Origin: Steromphala cineraria
Taxonomy: Eukaryota > Mollusca > Gastropoda > Trochida > Trochidae
Reading direction: 5' to 3'
DNA length: 64,000 nt
NCBI GenBank assembly: GCA_916613615.1
Contig: OU744720.1
Location: 67,348,471 to 67,412,470, forward strand
This document shows, piece after piece, positions 51,129 to 61,865 of this stretch (its first letter is position 1; each line of letters starts with the position of its first letter). The notes beneath the pieces are model-generated. The model saw nothing but the letters and a program-made list of their open reading frames with translations. It was not told where the DNA came from and searched no databases. The translations under genes were made by a program, and so were the position numbers.

Positions 51129-51930
51129 CAGTAAACCCTGGTTATAACGGCACTGTTTGTCCAGGAGAAAATATGGCATAATATCGAGAGTGGCGTTACA
51201 AAGAATCATGATGGTTAAAGACACTTTGGTTACAAAGAAACCAAACTCAACTCAACTGGTGTCATCACATCTTCAATGATGAGTGCTGCTTCCACCCGGG
51301 ACACAAGCCTGGGTCATTTTCGTCATGGTTGACTGGCTCGGGTGCCTGTACTGCTATTCCTGTGTGTTTCCAGCAGTTGGAGATTGTAACAGGTGTTACC
51401 TGTTCCCATGCCTGTTTTACATAACGAATGCAGTCACTCAGCAGGATGGTTGGTGGGCTCCATTGTCTATGCAGTCAACAAGGTGACTGAGCTGTTGTTT
51501 TCTGTAATGATCCTTGAATGACTGGATTATCCCAGCATCCAAGGGCTGCAGGTGACTTGTGGTTGTAGGTGGCAGGAAATGTATTGTCACGTTTGTTAGT
51601 CCACCAGGGATTAGATGGCTTGGGGCATTGTCAAGCAGAAGCAACACGTGGTATGCATACTGCATGCATCCAGTATGAATCACTTTGCATCATGCCAATT
51701 AACCTTAATTAGCTAAATCAACATCCAAAATAGTACGACTGTCTTCTGCTGATTGCCAATATAACCAGGGGAAACTGACTATTGTTCAAAAAAACATTGG
51801 CAAATGGCATAGTGTCCAGTTTGGCATTACTTACAATGTAATATAAGGGCAGGAAATCCGTTCTAGCAAAAACTGGGCATTATTTCAAGTTGGGCGTTAT
51901 AACCAAGGGCAGTTTAACCAGGGTTTACTG
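51129..51930 (-). mobile_element. Pogo/Tigger-like DNA transposon, unit 2 only
   Basis: Inverted termini CAGTAAACCCTGGTTA (51129-51144) and its exact complement (51915-51930) are flanked by TA. Unit 1 keeps the uninterrupted site (GAGGGTATGGTTTTATG near 40300). At 802 bp it is far shorter than complete Tigger elements and contains only the 3' part of the transposase gene on the minus strand. Confidence 0.95.
51280..51690 (-). pseudogene. Pogo/Tigger transposase, C-terminal remnant
   Basis: On the minus strand the frame reads VLLLLDNAPSHL, then NVTIHFLPPTTTSHLQPLDA and GIIQSFKDHYRKQQL. These are hallmarks of the DDE_1 endonuclease of pogo/Tigger transposases and include the second catalytic aspartate (LLDNAPSH) and the LQPLDAGI block. 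After a frameshift near 51440 it resumes as LLSDCIRYVKQAWEQVTP and SNCWKHTGI, the usual C-terminal segment. The DNA-binding N-terminus and first aspartate are absent. Confidence 0.93.
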
Positions 51931-52250
51931 TAGTTTTATGTTTACATGTTGCCTAGCAGCAGTAGTTTCCGATAGTCTTGCGTAGCAGACAATCAGTCAC
52001 TGTTGTGATTTAAGTGGCAAACTAGATATCCACATTGCAAGTACGCACATGCTTAGCGCTGTCATGTCAAGTATACCGTTACAGTTGACATTTCATGTTG
52101 GCTTCTTCTACAAAGCGATTAATTAACGTCTGCTCAGACCCCAATAAGCAGTCTTGAAATGGAGACAACAGCATAGAAATCAAGGTACAGAATTATTAAA
52201 TACAACCAACTCACAAATTGATTTACACCATCAATGTCAAATTTAAACTA

Positions 52251-52785
52251 GAATGTCTCCCTCATACACAATCTTAGCTGAATGTTGATTTTGAAAATTC
52301 CTTATAATTTGTTTTAATAATAATTATTAAAACAAATTATAAGGAATTTTCAAAATCAAGATTGTTCCTACAAAACATCAAACTGTAAGTTTTGGTTGTA
52401 TTCATAAAATTAACATTTCCCTTCAAAATGACAAAGTCAAAAATGTTGCACGGGAAACTCTAAGATACATAATTCGAAAGAAATTGAAAGCCCCGAAAGG
52501 CACATCTACATAACATGAAGAGGATGTATAGCACACTTGATGAAGATTGGTCAAGTAGTTTCAGAATTGTGCTCTGGAAGCTAACCATACCCTTCAAAAT
52601 GAGAGAGTCCAAACTGTTGCCATGGCAACTTAACAAACAAAATTTAAAAGAGGTTGAAACCTCCAAAAGGCACATCAACATGATATAAAGATCATGTATA
52701 CCAAATTTGTGAAAACAAATGGGAACGCCAACGCCGACAAAACCATTATGTCTCCCGACCCTTCAGGGGGAGACATAATAAAATG
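52251..52785 (-). mobile_element. Pearl-like modular element with two core repeats (unit 2)
   Basis: Counterpart of 40655-41370, beginning CTAGAATGTCTCCCTCATAC and ending GGGGGAGACATAATAAAA. Only two core repeats remain (CCCTTCAAAATG near 52419 and 52590), the second shortened, so repeat number has changed since the tandem duplication. Its left part also holds the long palindrome at 52285-52359. Confidence 0.65.
52285..52359. repeat. Perfect 36 bp-arm palindrome, unit 2 only
   Basis: Left arm 52285-52320 and right arm 52324-52359 are exact reverse complements with a 3 bp spacer. The left arm matches unit 1 (GAATGTTGTTTTTGAAAATT at about 40684) apart from a few changes. The right arm replaces the unit 1 sequence that should follow. 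This is the pattern left by replication template switching at a hairpin. Confidence 0.93.
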
Positions 52786-54060
52786 TAAAACTTATTCGAA
52801 ACGCTAACAGTCTTCAGAAAAGAGTGACCTCCCTTTGGTGCATTTTGACACTTTTGGTAATGTCCGAGTCCTACTGCAAGTAACATGCTTCGAAATTCCA
52901 AAACACATCAGTTCTACTAGAAATTAAATTTAGAACTAAATCACATACAGTAATATGCAAATGATTTCTAAACATACTATGTTTATGTCTTAATTACCTA
53001 ACTACATAACTTAGTAGCAAAAATATCTATTAGCTTACATCTACATACAATGTATTGAAGACTTCATGAATTTTCAGGATTACCATATATATTTTCAATT
53101 ACGAATTTTTCCAAGATTAACCTGATTGAAAAAATATTAAATCCACAATATTCGACTGTTGTTTGAACATTGAGGAAGGGAAGATGAAACATACAAGAAA
53201 TGGGATATGAACATTGCACAGGCCACAATCTAGTTTATTCTCTTTAATTGTAATGGAAAATATTTTCTGATCAAATGCAGAAATTAAAAAGAGACTAACT
53301 TATTGACGATATATATACATCAGTAACAGAATGAGAAGGTTCAAGAGCCGAATTTTGTCTGATGCCTTTGATATTGGTTCAGGTAATACTTTGTGATATT
53401 GCAAAATCAAGTTTGACATGTACAAGTTAATGACATTTACAAATGTTCTTTGTTCAGAAACTAATTACTAGTTACTTTGAAATCAAGTGCACATGCGCCT
53501 GGTCATAAAATTGCCCATGGCATTTTCCATTAATTACTTACTGATCAAAGCTTATTCCAACGATGATTAACGTTTCAGATCAATTTATATAGATCTACTT
53601 CTCAAAGAAAAATTATTAATCTAAAATCGGAAAGGGTGGATTGTGCAAATAAGGTTTAATGATTAAGTTTTTCTTTAGTAAAACCAAATTTACACTACGT
53701 AGATTGCTAATATTTCTAAAGAATTACACATAACTGCAATTTGTTACCTGCCCTAGCTTTGAAATGCTTTGTCACTTTACTAAAAGACAAGCCGTCTGAA
53801 ACATTTGCCATATTTTAATATAATATGACCGACCATGTACGTGTATCGAGAGGACTAGAAGAGAAGTTCTATATGTATAAAGAGATAGCTTATACATGCA
53901 TTTTTAGATTTGGAGTTGTCACATAATTAAATAGAAAAAGAAGAACCTCCCCAAATGACCTGAATGCTTCATTAGTCTTCAATGATTTCTTATTCACATT
54001 AGACAACATACAATCGGCTGGCTTTTAAAAACCTTTTTTATTTCAAACTTAGTTCTACAG

Positions 54061-54160
54061 GAAACAGGTTCCAGACAACGGATATAGAAAGCACAAGGGA
54101 TGTGATTTGAGATCAACAGAGGAGATTCCTCAAGTCTTACTATTCTCTGACGTTTACTAG
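54061..54160 (+). CDS. Candidate terminal exon 2b, shorter paralogue
   Basis: Counterpart of exon 1b: acceptor TTCTACAG, G plus 32 codons to TAG 54158-54160, beginning KQVPDNGYRKHKGCDLRSTE and ending LFSDVY. A possible polyadenylation signal, AATAAA, lies at about 54237 (GCCATGAATAAAC). In unit 2 the region that holds the upstream-exon remnant of unit 1 (36873-38267) is missing. If the gene is real, this copy must therefore splice from elsewhere or be dead. Confidence 0.45.
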
Positions 54161-54336
54161 ATTACGTCTCTGGGAAGCCTATATAACATGTCGCCTTCAG
54201 GAGATCTTATAACGTATTAAAAGCTTACTGCCATGAATAAACAATTAGAAAAGTTATTAAGATATTGAAACAACATTAATGATAGTCCGAAATGGCAAGC
54301 GCACCTTTCATTTGCAGCGGTATCAGCTTCCCCATT

Positions 54337-54558
54337 CTCTCCCCACAGTGGCAGATCAAGTCAAGAAATGTTGATACAGCCTCTGTTCCATTACGCCGAG
54401 TTTGTGGGACAGAATGGGAGATGCCTGACTGGAGGCATTCAACATTCTCAATTATCATTTTGGCTACTGAATCATAGCAAAGGTATTGTGATATGAACCA
54501 CCTTTTCCATGCGAGAACCACGCAATCAAGCATCACCAATTCTACCCCACAAACTCGG
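54337..54558 (-). mobile_element. Inverted-repeat element R3, rearranged copy
   Basis: 54337-54397 is a 61 bp terminal-type arm (CTCTCCCCACAGTGGCAGAT and onward) matching both arms of 62329-62603. The next ~80 bp match the interior of that element read backwards. A second inverted pair, CCGAGTTTGTGGGACAGAAT (54396-54415) and its near complement at 54539-54558, folds the rest. The minus strand is open for 87 codons (54276-54539) but has no recognised domain. Confidence 0.65.
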
Positions 54559-54574
54559 TAAAAAGAACAGATGC

Positions 54575-54978
54575 TAGATCAGATTCAGTTATCAGCAAAG
54601 AAGCACGCAACTTAGGTGTGATATCTGACAGCAATCTCAGTCTTGAGTCAAGTTAATACAATCTGCAGAAAATTGGATTAATAAGGCGTTTACCGTGACC
54701 AGCAATAACCCATTTCACTTGTGCAGATCTATGAACCGTCTCTTCTGGACTACTGTAACACTCTCCATTTTGGACTTCAAACCTTCCTAAAAGACAGACG
54801 ACTACAAGTGAAGAACACGGCAACTAGAGTCGTCTGGAGAAAGCGGAAATATGACCATATCCAACCAGCTCTATGCGATCTCCACTGTTTGCAAGTTCAA
54901 AACTGCATTCATTACATGCTACTTATACTGGTTTTCAAGTGTCTCATGTTCATGGAAAATGATGAAATTATTCATTGA
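54575..54978 (+). pseudogene. Reverse transcriptase C-terminal fragment, jockey/CR1-type LINE
   Basis: In one frame the sequence reads SVISKEARNLGVISDSNLSL, then (after a stop) KIGLIRRLP. From 54721 it reads LLDYCNTLHFGL, RRLQVKNTATRVVWRKRKYD, HIQPALCDLHCLQVQNCIHY and LLILVFKCL, with a stop at 54976-54978. This is the thumb and downstream region of non-LTR reverse transcriptases (typically LDYCN.L..GLP, KYDHI.P.L..LHWLPV). Internal stops and the missing catalytic part show it is a dead fragment. Confidence 0.85.
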
Positions 54979-54979
54979 T

Positions 54980-55312
54980 CAGATTTGATAAGTTCAGGAA
55001 AAGGATTTTCATATTCTGTTAACAAAACTCTGTGATTGACTTTTTAAAATCTTGTTTCATTACAGCCGCATTTTTTTTTAAATCACAAAGAAATCAATGA
55101 CATATAGGTAATTTCACAGTAATTCATATGCATTTACTCATAGTGCTATAAAAGTTTTATAATCCTAGTCTAACATAAGCTCTCACATCTGTCGCAAATA
55201 GGTCACACAAAATAAAACAATCTTTCAACGTGAAAACTTTTCTTGCTGGATTTATTTGAATAAAATAAGTTACCCTAGGTGACACGACAACTCTGTCGAC
55301 TCGTGTTTCATT
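54980..55312. other. AT-rich DNA without recognised features
   Basis: Nothing supported beyond short T-rich runs; no duplicate copy exists within the window for comparison. Confidence 0.4.
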
Positions 55313-55388
55313 GCCGGGCAGGGAATCAATCCTTCAAATATTCAGTTTATTAACAAATGAGATGGAAACCCACTCAACTAGCGAGCTC
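55313..55388 (-). mobile_element. tRNA-derived SINE head
   Basis: On the minus strand GCTCGCTAGTTGAGTGGG contains an exact RNA polymerase III A box (TAGTTGAGTGG). About 45 bp on, GATTGATTCC fits the B box with one change. The arms do not form a good cloverleaf, so a SINE promoter is more likely than a tRNA gene. Confidence 0.55.
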
Positions 55389-55740
55389 CGCCCGTTGTTG
55401 CTGAACTGCACTGATAGCGGTTGACTGTGTCTGATCAATGAAACGGCGTTTCATTCAAGTATTAATTGTTTTAAAGTCTCTACCAGCCTGTGGTAATATC
55501 ACAAAAACTCTAACCTTAGTCAAACCAAGACACCTGACAGAGATATTCGTATCATGAAGTATGTTGATCTGAAATGTTAAAGCTTTGCGTAACTTGATGA
55601 TTATACGGTTGACAGCATAGTTATTCTGTTAACCTCTGGCTCTGCGATTTATCTTTGTTCTTTTCTTGTTTAGAATCTGTATCTGAGACTGGTTTGTTTT
55701 ATTTTCTTTCTGTACTTTTAAACTACGTTGTTTCATACAG

Positions 55741-55809
55741 GAACTCAACTCTTTTAAAAGCTCGTAGCAAAGTTACTGTCCATGTAGTCCCGTTTCCTCA
55801 GAATGTCTG
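55741..55809 (+). CDS. Candidate internal exon of the unrecognised gene family
   Basis: A pyrimidine-rich tract and CATACAG acceptor precede 69 bp ending at a TCTG/GTAAAG donor. Read as one base, 22 codons and two bases, it is open: NSTLLKARSKVTVHVVPFPQ then NV and TG. Both junctions split a codon after the second base, the phase needed to join the single leading G of the exons at 35474, 42638, 46600, 54061 and 57857. Joined to those exons the split codon becomes TGG (W). The same donor context opens the window (1-6) and survives as a trace at 37460. No domain is recognised, and exons further upstream were not found. An ATG at 55803 could alternatively start a very short peptide. Confidence 0.4.
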
Positions 55810-56291
55810 GTAAAGTCATTGACCCGCACAACAAAAAAGCAAATCGACACTAACAGTAAGTACAGGGGCTCTTGTGCTGCATAATGTAAGCGACTATTGT
55901 CTTTTAACACACACAGCAAATAAACAACAGAAATAAGAAAAATAGATTTTTAGATAAGTCTTTCCCTTGAAACAAAAATCCAATTACGTACTCTGAAGAC
56001 AAATTCTATATTTCAGTTAGTAAAAGAAAACTGACCACAAACCTGTGGATCAGGATTTGGAATTAGGAGTCGGATCATAATCAATTCATAGTGGGTATTA
56101 TAGAAGTTGTCCTTTCAGATGTTGTTTCATCTTAGTGAAGATGATTGGCCATGAATATATTGTTTCTGAATTAATTCTATTAAACTTGCAGAGACGATTT
56201 GTATTCAAAGTCGATTTTTCAATAAGAGTTCTCAATGTGTGACGATCCTGCGTCCATTACGCTAGAACAACAAGTGGCATTTATAAAGAAT

Positions 56292-56418
56292 ACTACACGA
56301 GGTCTCATTAGATACGAATTATACGAAAGGAGTATCTTACCGAGCGAAAGCGAGGTCAGATACCATAGGAAGGTCACGAGTTTCGTATAATTCCTATCTA
56401 ATGAGACCTCGTGTGGTA
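56292..56418. mobile_element. Short hairpin MITE-like element (copy in block A')
   Basis: Better preserved copy of the hairpin at 321-449. The outer arms ACGAGGTCTCATTAGAT and ATCTAATGAGACCTCGT are exact reverse complements, followed inward by TACGAATTATACGAAA against TTTCGTATAATTCCTA. This is the structure expected of a small foldback or MITE element. No clear target-site duplication could be assigned. Confidence 0.72.
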
Positions 56419-57856
56419 TTTTGTTTATTACACACGTTTATAATAGACACATTTGTTAATAATCCTCATTTTCATGTATGGCATCAAGGAAACAATTCCG
56501 AAAAACCGAAACCGGTTTCAGTAACCGAATGCGTAATAATCGACGTTCGTGATGTGACCAAAGTCTATTTGCGCAGTCGCTCATTTAAACCTCCGAAGAA
56601 AGAAAATTGTTTTGAGTTTCGATTAAATAAATCAAAATTAAAATGTCAAAAAGGGTCAAATTTATTGATGATGAGTTTTGATTTAGGATTGATTAATGAT
56701 TGATATAGAGACTGTATAATGTAAACATTTAGAGTCGAATCTGTCAACGCTCTCCTCTCGGTCGGCTCGCCATGTTCAAGCGTCAAGGCTGACGTGTGTC
56801 GGTGTGGCTGGGCTAGCGGGTTATACATTGGCTCTGTTGAAAACGGATTACTAACCAAAGGATAATGTGATGGGCGATCTTTAATTTGAAATTCGACTAT
56901 TTCAAACTTTTCTTGGTACTTCAAATGACGATAGAATCGGTATTGATGATTATGACATGACAACGACATGATCGGAGAGTGACGGAGACCCGACATGTCA
57001 ACGGGAAGGGCAAGGTCATCGCCTTGTGGAACTAAAGCGTGTTTTGGGATTCCCAATTTCCCTCAGGTGATGTGTTCCTGACTCAGTGACTGCATTTTAA
57101 AGTTGTTTATTTTCATTGCTTATCACATTTGATAGCATTAGTTTGGCTTGGTCTATCAACTATCGCTGACAATCTAATGAGTGCATGATGCGATGTCCGG
57201 GTGTTGTTACGGTTGTAATGTAGGCTAAGTAATAATTTTATCAATGCATTTGCTGATCTATTATTTTCATGATATCGATTTTGCACACTGATCAAATCGT
57301 AAGTTTACTTAATATGTAATGAACTCTTTTGAAGTACATAAAGCTGTAAACTAAAACAGTTCCGTTTTAGTTGACCATAAATGAGAGGTCATAGGTTAAC
57401 CAATCAAATCTGTGGAATGCGAGGTTATGTTGATACGACACTGGTCAACACAATACGACACACGTGTGTCGTACGAGATTAATATGTCATCACTTGTACG
57501 TTACCTACATGTACGCGTGTAATAAAAACTCTTAAATCCTGTCTTGTTCCTATTTTACTGCTAAGAAATTCATTACAGCTAACTTGACTTTCCGAAACCA
57601 TTTTCTCTGAGTGATGATACTTCGCATCGATATACAATGATATTAGCGGAAATTTATTGCTGAATATTGAATTGAAACGTAAATTTAGAAACCGGGCGAA
57701 ATGAGTTGTTATGTGTTCTTTCATTACAGACAAAAAGTGGTTGACATGTTTGCAAGGATATTGCCATTAGGAAATAATAATGATATTTTTAAAAGTTATT
57801 CCTGAAACCAAAACCAACAAAATCTGTCATTTTATCTTTGCCTCCCTTGATCGCAG

Positions 57857-57890
57857 GAATAAATATCGACGGCACACAGGATTCAGGTAA
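57857..57890 (+). CDS. Decayed terminal exon-like segment, block A'
   Basis: Counterpart of 1885-1918, with acceptor TCGCAG then G and ten codons to TAA 57888-57890. One residue differs from the first copy (Q to R). It lies about 2 kb downstream of the candidate exon 55741-55809, whose splice phase (two bases of a codon) is completed by the single G here. If the two were joined the product would end shortly after the NVW tail of the upstream exon. The alternative frame runs on to 58038 here because its stop at 2004-2006 in the first copy is lost. Confidence 0.32.
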
Positions 57891-59991
57891 ACGTCTTACC
57901 AAAATATGGGCCTGTACAACGAACAATCTCATTCTAAAAGAAATTCTCAAATCGACAAATTCGTTAAATATTTTTTATTTGACCAAGTTTTGCTCACAAA
58001 TGCTTGTCATTGTTATATTCCTTCATTCTCAGAGTTAAGCAGGTATCGTTCCAATACAATTTCATTATGAATATAAATCAATTTACTATTACCAAATTGT
58101 CTCACATATCCTTGAATACATCAAAGGCTCACGAATGATTGTCAAATTATACCTACATTAATTAAAACTTTACTGTAAATCTATTGATAATCAGTTCTCA
58201 GTGGACGAGTTGAGTGCATCCCTTAAGAAGTATATAAAGAAATGACTCTTATGATTGACACCAGATGACGCGTCACTTTTATTCTATTATTATGTGTTTT
58301 GTTCTCATTGTCAAAGGCAAATCCATTTATATACGTGTTAACATACAACATGTTTGGTTCTTCCTGTAAATGGCTTGACTATGAGAATTAAAATACATTA
58401 GGTGTTACCCTGTGGCTATCTCATATGTTACCCAAAATGATTTGTTTATTACATTCAACATTGATGCATATTGATATTTTAGGACAGGACCTGACTTCTT
58501 GAGGCTGAACTTTATTTACACTCATAATTTGCAAACATTTCAATTTAAACGATAATGTGCTATACGGAAAATGCGTGTGAAGGAATTATGCAAATGTTTA
58601 GAAGGAGCAAATACATGCTCGAATTGAAGGTAACAATTCATGGTGGCTTTTAAACGCACATAAGATGACAGGAAACATTATTTCTGCTTTTTCCAAAAAA
58701 ACTATTTCCGAAAGAAAAGTCTGAATATGAAAAGTGCATGTTCATTTTTTCGTTTAATGTAGAATTGTGTTATTTCTTTAGAGAATAACTGTTAAAATAG
58801 AGCCAAACTGGCTAACGGTAATACTTAACAGCGTTTAACACTCATTACTGATTTTGTTTGGCCTCTAATGCTCTTCAGATTTCTTTGGCCTTTAACTTTT
58901 GTTAATGGGTAGTTCAAGATGAAGTTACAAATTAATGTTTGAAATGTAAAAGTGAATGGCATTTGCAAATTTACTTTGTCTAGCAACTAAGTAATTATTT
59001 GAGAGTAATACATAAGATGCTTTGAAGTTGAGTGAAAGTGCACCTGGTGATAATATTTTCCTTTTTTATTTTTCTGCAATGATGGATATTTATGTTCAAT
59101 GAACTTAATTTATCATACAAAGTTTCTTACCTCTTTTTGACATGTTCTGACGTGTTATGTACTTATAATATATTTATATGTATGTATGTTGCAATATTTG
59201 TTTCTAAAAACATAAACCTTTAGATAGTATTTAAGTCCGAGTCTCATAAGTTAAGAATTCAATACACTACCAGACACGTACGTTAGGAATCCAATACACT
59301 ACTAGACACTGTCTACAAGGTCTATCGGTGCAATAGCAATTTTGAAAATGGAGGTTGTCTCATGTGGACACTTTAATACACAATCGTTCTTAAATACATA
59401 TCTCATCACCTCTTCAAAACATTAGACTACTGGCCGTTGAAAGTATTAAAAAGTGCAAATATCCAGTATATCATATCATATATGTATATTATCAATGTCT
59501 TGAAAACTTGTTGATTTGATTTTTTTTCGAAATGGAAGGCTACAGAAAAGGAAGTCATCTCAACTTTTAACAAGCTTGAACAATGAACATAACGACCACT
59601 TGTCTACAATATAGATCATTTCCTAAATGAATTCATCATAAATTTCATGTCAAATGGAGTGTGGTACAATTACATCCTCCAAAATAAAATTTTGAAAGTG
59701 CTTTTCACAATTTTCATTTATATTGAGAGTTCAGCTAAAACCAATATCACATATCTGTTATTGTTTTGGAAAATATATTATGATTTAGAAGGGATTCCGC
59801 CTAAGTCATGGGCTTACATATATGGGGCCTCAAAGAAATTGGAATATAAATAAGGGGTAAGACCTTACCCATAGTAAGTTTGATAATGATTTAGAAGAAA
59901 TTTTAGAAACAAATGCTCCACAGAAGTAAATTGTTCTACCAGTTTTTATGGATCAGGAATTAGTCATGGTTATTGAATAACGTATCTAAAG

Positions 59992-60028
59992 GTCAAGGCT
60001 CTACAAACGCATTATATGTGTATACTGA
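59992..60028 (+). CDS. Second exon-like segment of block A', weak
   Basis: Counterpart of 4002-4038: AG acceptor at 59990-59991, then G and eleven codons to TGA 60026-60028. Changes relative to the first copy are conservative (V to I, A to V, T to S). Downstream the sequence runs into a repeat tail (about 60100-60180) that recurs at 61970-62045, so the longer open frame here is partly repeat-derived. Confidence 0.2.
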
Positions 60029-61865
60029 AGATATATCAGAATATTCACAATTCTTTGATCAATTTAGTTGGATTCCGTTGTACTTTTGTAGACAACACTC
60101 CCTCGGGCGTTTCAAGAATTCTTTATCAAATCTCTTGACTCCCTTGATTATTTCCCGGAGTAATTTAACTCAATTGATAGAGCTATGTAAATTAAAATTA
60201 TGTTGGATTATCGTGACAGGATTGCGTTTCCTCACAATAGAAGATATCAGTAGAGAGGTTTACTCAAAGGGCTGACTAATGACTCCCAAGGGACTATTGC
60301 GATAGTCTATTTCGGGATGGCTTCCAATAAAGGAACGGCTGAGTCGTTGCTTTGTTTGTGATCATTTCAACCTCGGCCGCACTTTTGGAAGTAGTAAATT
60401 CATATTGTCAACAAGAAGGTTATATCTTGAATCCTTTGAATGCTGTTTTTAGATCTTATCGATGTGAAAAATGTGTTGCAGTATTTTGAAAATGTGAAAT
60501 GACGTCTTTTTATGTGAATTTTACTTTAAATTTGAACTAAACAATTGAATGACTTGATGTCGATACACTTTGTCGTTTTACAAAAGACTATTGATAAATC
60601 ACCATCCGGATCGTGATAAGTCGATAGTTTGATCTACCTTACACCCCTAGCTACTCACATGTATTATGTCTGTTAATTTCTTTTTTAACATATGTAAAAA
60701 GTTGTTCAAATAAATAAAACCAAATCAAAGTATACAATATCAAAGCCAAGTCAAGATATATGTAACTGAAAGTGTATCACTTACTAAAAGGCAAACGTTA
60801 CATATATTCTTTTGTTCTTATTGCTCTCCCATATGATCACCTCTACTTGTGTTAATGATGGCACTATAAGTTGACCATTAAAAGCAAATGGGCATAACTG
60901 AAGCAAAGTGCAAATTGTACAAATTACCCTCACTCGATACACTTTTTTTTACTGTGGCATGCAAGTACATGTAATATACTTCAGCTAAAAGTTAAAGTTT
61001 ACATAGTATAATAATAATCAAAGCATGTATAAGTTTATGATAAATGCTGCTATGTCAATAATTGTATAATCAGGGTCGGAAACGTTAAACCTACTTCATT
61101 TTCATAAATAAATGTATCGTCAATGTAAGGTTTTCTGCTATATACCCATTAGAAAATTGTAAGTAAATCTATCTTGTTTTATCTGTTTCTGTTCAATGAA
61201 CACAAGTTGAAAACTACAATTACAAACAAGGTTATCCATTTTGTGATATTATCTTATTTTGGCCGATTTTTTAGGAATTCACATAACAGAAATCCTACAG
61301 AATGAGATTTCAAGCGTAATACATGCTTAGTTATGAAATCCAAGTTTAACAAAAATACCAACATAACTTGAAAACACGATCGAATGGTGCCCCGATTAAC
61401 AAAGGTCAGCCTTCAAGTTTCTTGAAAATCGCTAAACGCCTCAAGCTGCTTATGAATGATTGTCCTATTATGTGTTGATAAACTTCACATTAACAGCCAA
61501 TCTGTTCATAATCACTTCTCAGCAGGCTAGTTGAGGTCATAAACAGACTCTCCTTAGGTCCACATTAGAGGAGGCGCTGCTTAACTTCGAGCTATGAATT
61601 CTGACCGAAATAAATCTAAGGCCAGTATTTGTTCTTTTGGAAAGAAATAACTTTCAAAATGCTAAATAATTTGAATGTGGGTTAAAAAGGTTTGACATCA
61701 GAATCTGAGATGAGACTGTTAATTTAGTTAGAAACTTCTCTTTTATTCATTTATCCGTAACTATTTCACAGATTTAGCCAAATCCAATTATCAAAAACTA
61801 TAGGAATAGTTTATGATAATGATTTTTGGATCTTTTTTTCCTTTATTCACACATTTCTATGAAAT

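Larger units (their letters stand above)
43345..54270 (+). repeat. Tandem duplication unit 2 (~10.9 kb)
   Basis: Second unit of the tandem duplication, about 0.5 kb downstream of unit 1. It is distinguished by a Helentron/pearl-like insertion (49859-51004), a pogo-like insertion (51129-51930), a long palindrome (52285-52359) and one fewer core repeat in the shared pearl-like element (52251-52785). Confidence 0.95.
55804..61385 (+). repeat. Segmental duplication block A', second copy
   Basis: Second copy of block A, direct orientation. It carries about 162 bp (56101-56262) missing from the first copy. It also has small insertions, such as the one near 58858-58915, and lacks short pieces present in the first copy. 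Its right end abuts the older diverged block E' at about 61393. Immediately to its left, 55741-55809 looks like an exon whose last bases correspond to position 1-6 of this window. Confidence 0.93.

Noticed and set aside
55803..55851. Possible gene start ATGTCTGGTAAAGTC...
   Set aside because: It stops after 16 codons, and the same bases form a good splice donor; the donor reading is supported by two other sites.
56646..57056. 136-codon minus-strand frame
   Set aside because: The matching part of block A (about 677-1087) is broken by one- and two-base indels, and no domain is recognised.
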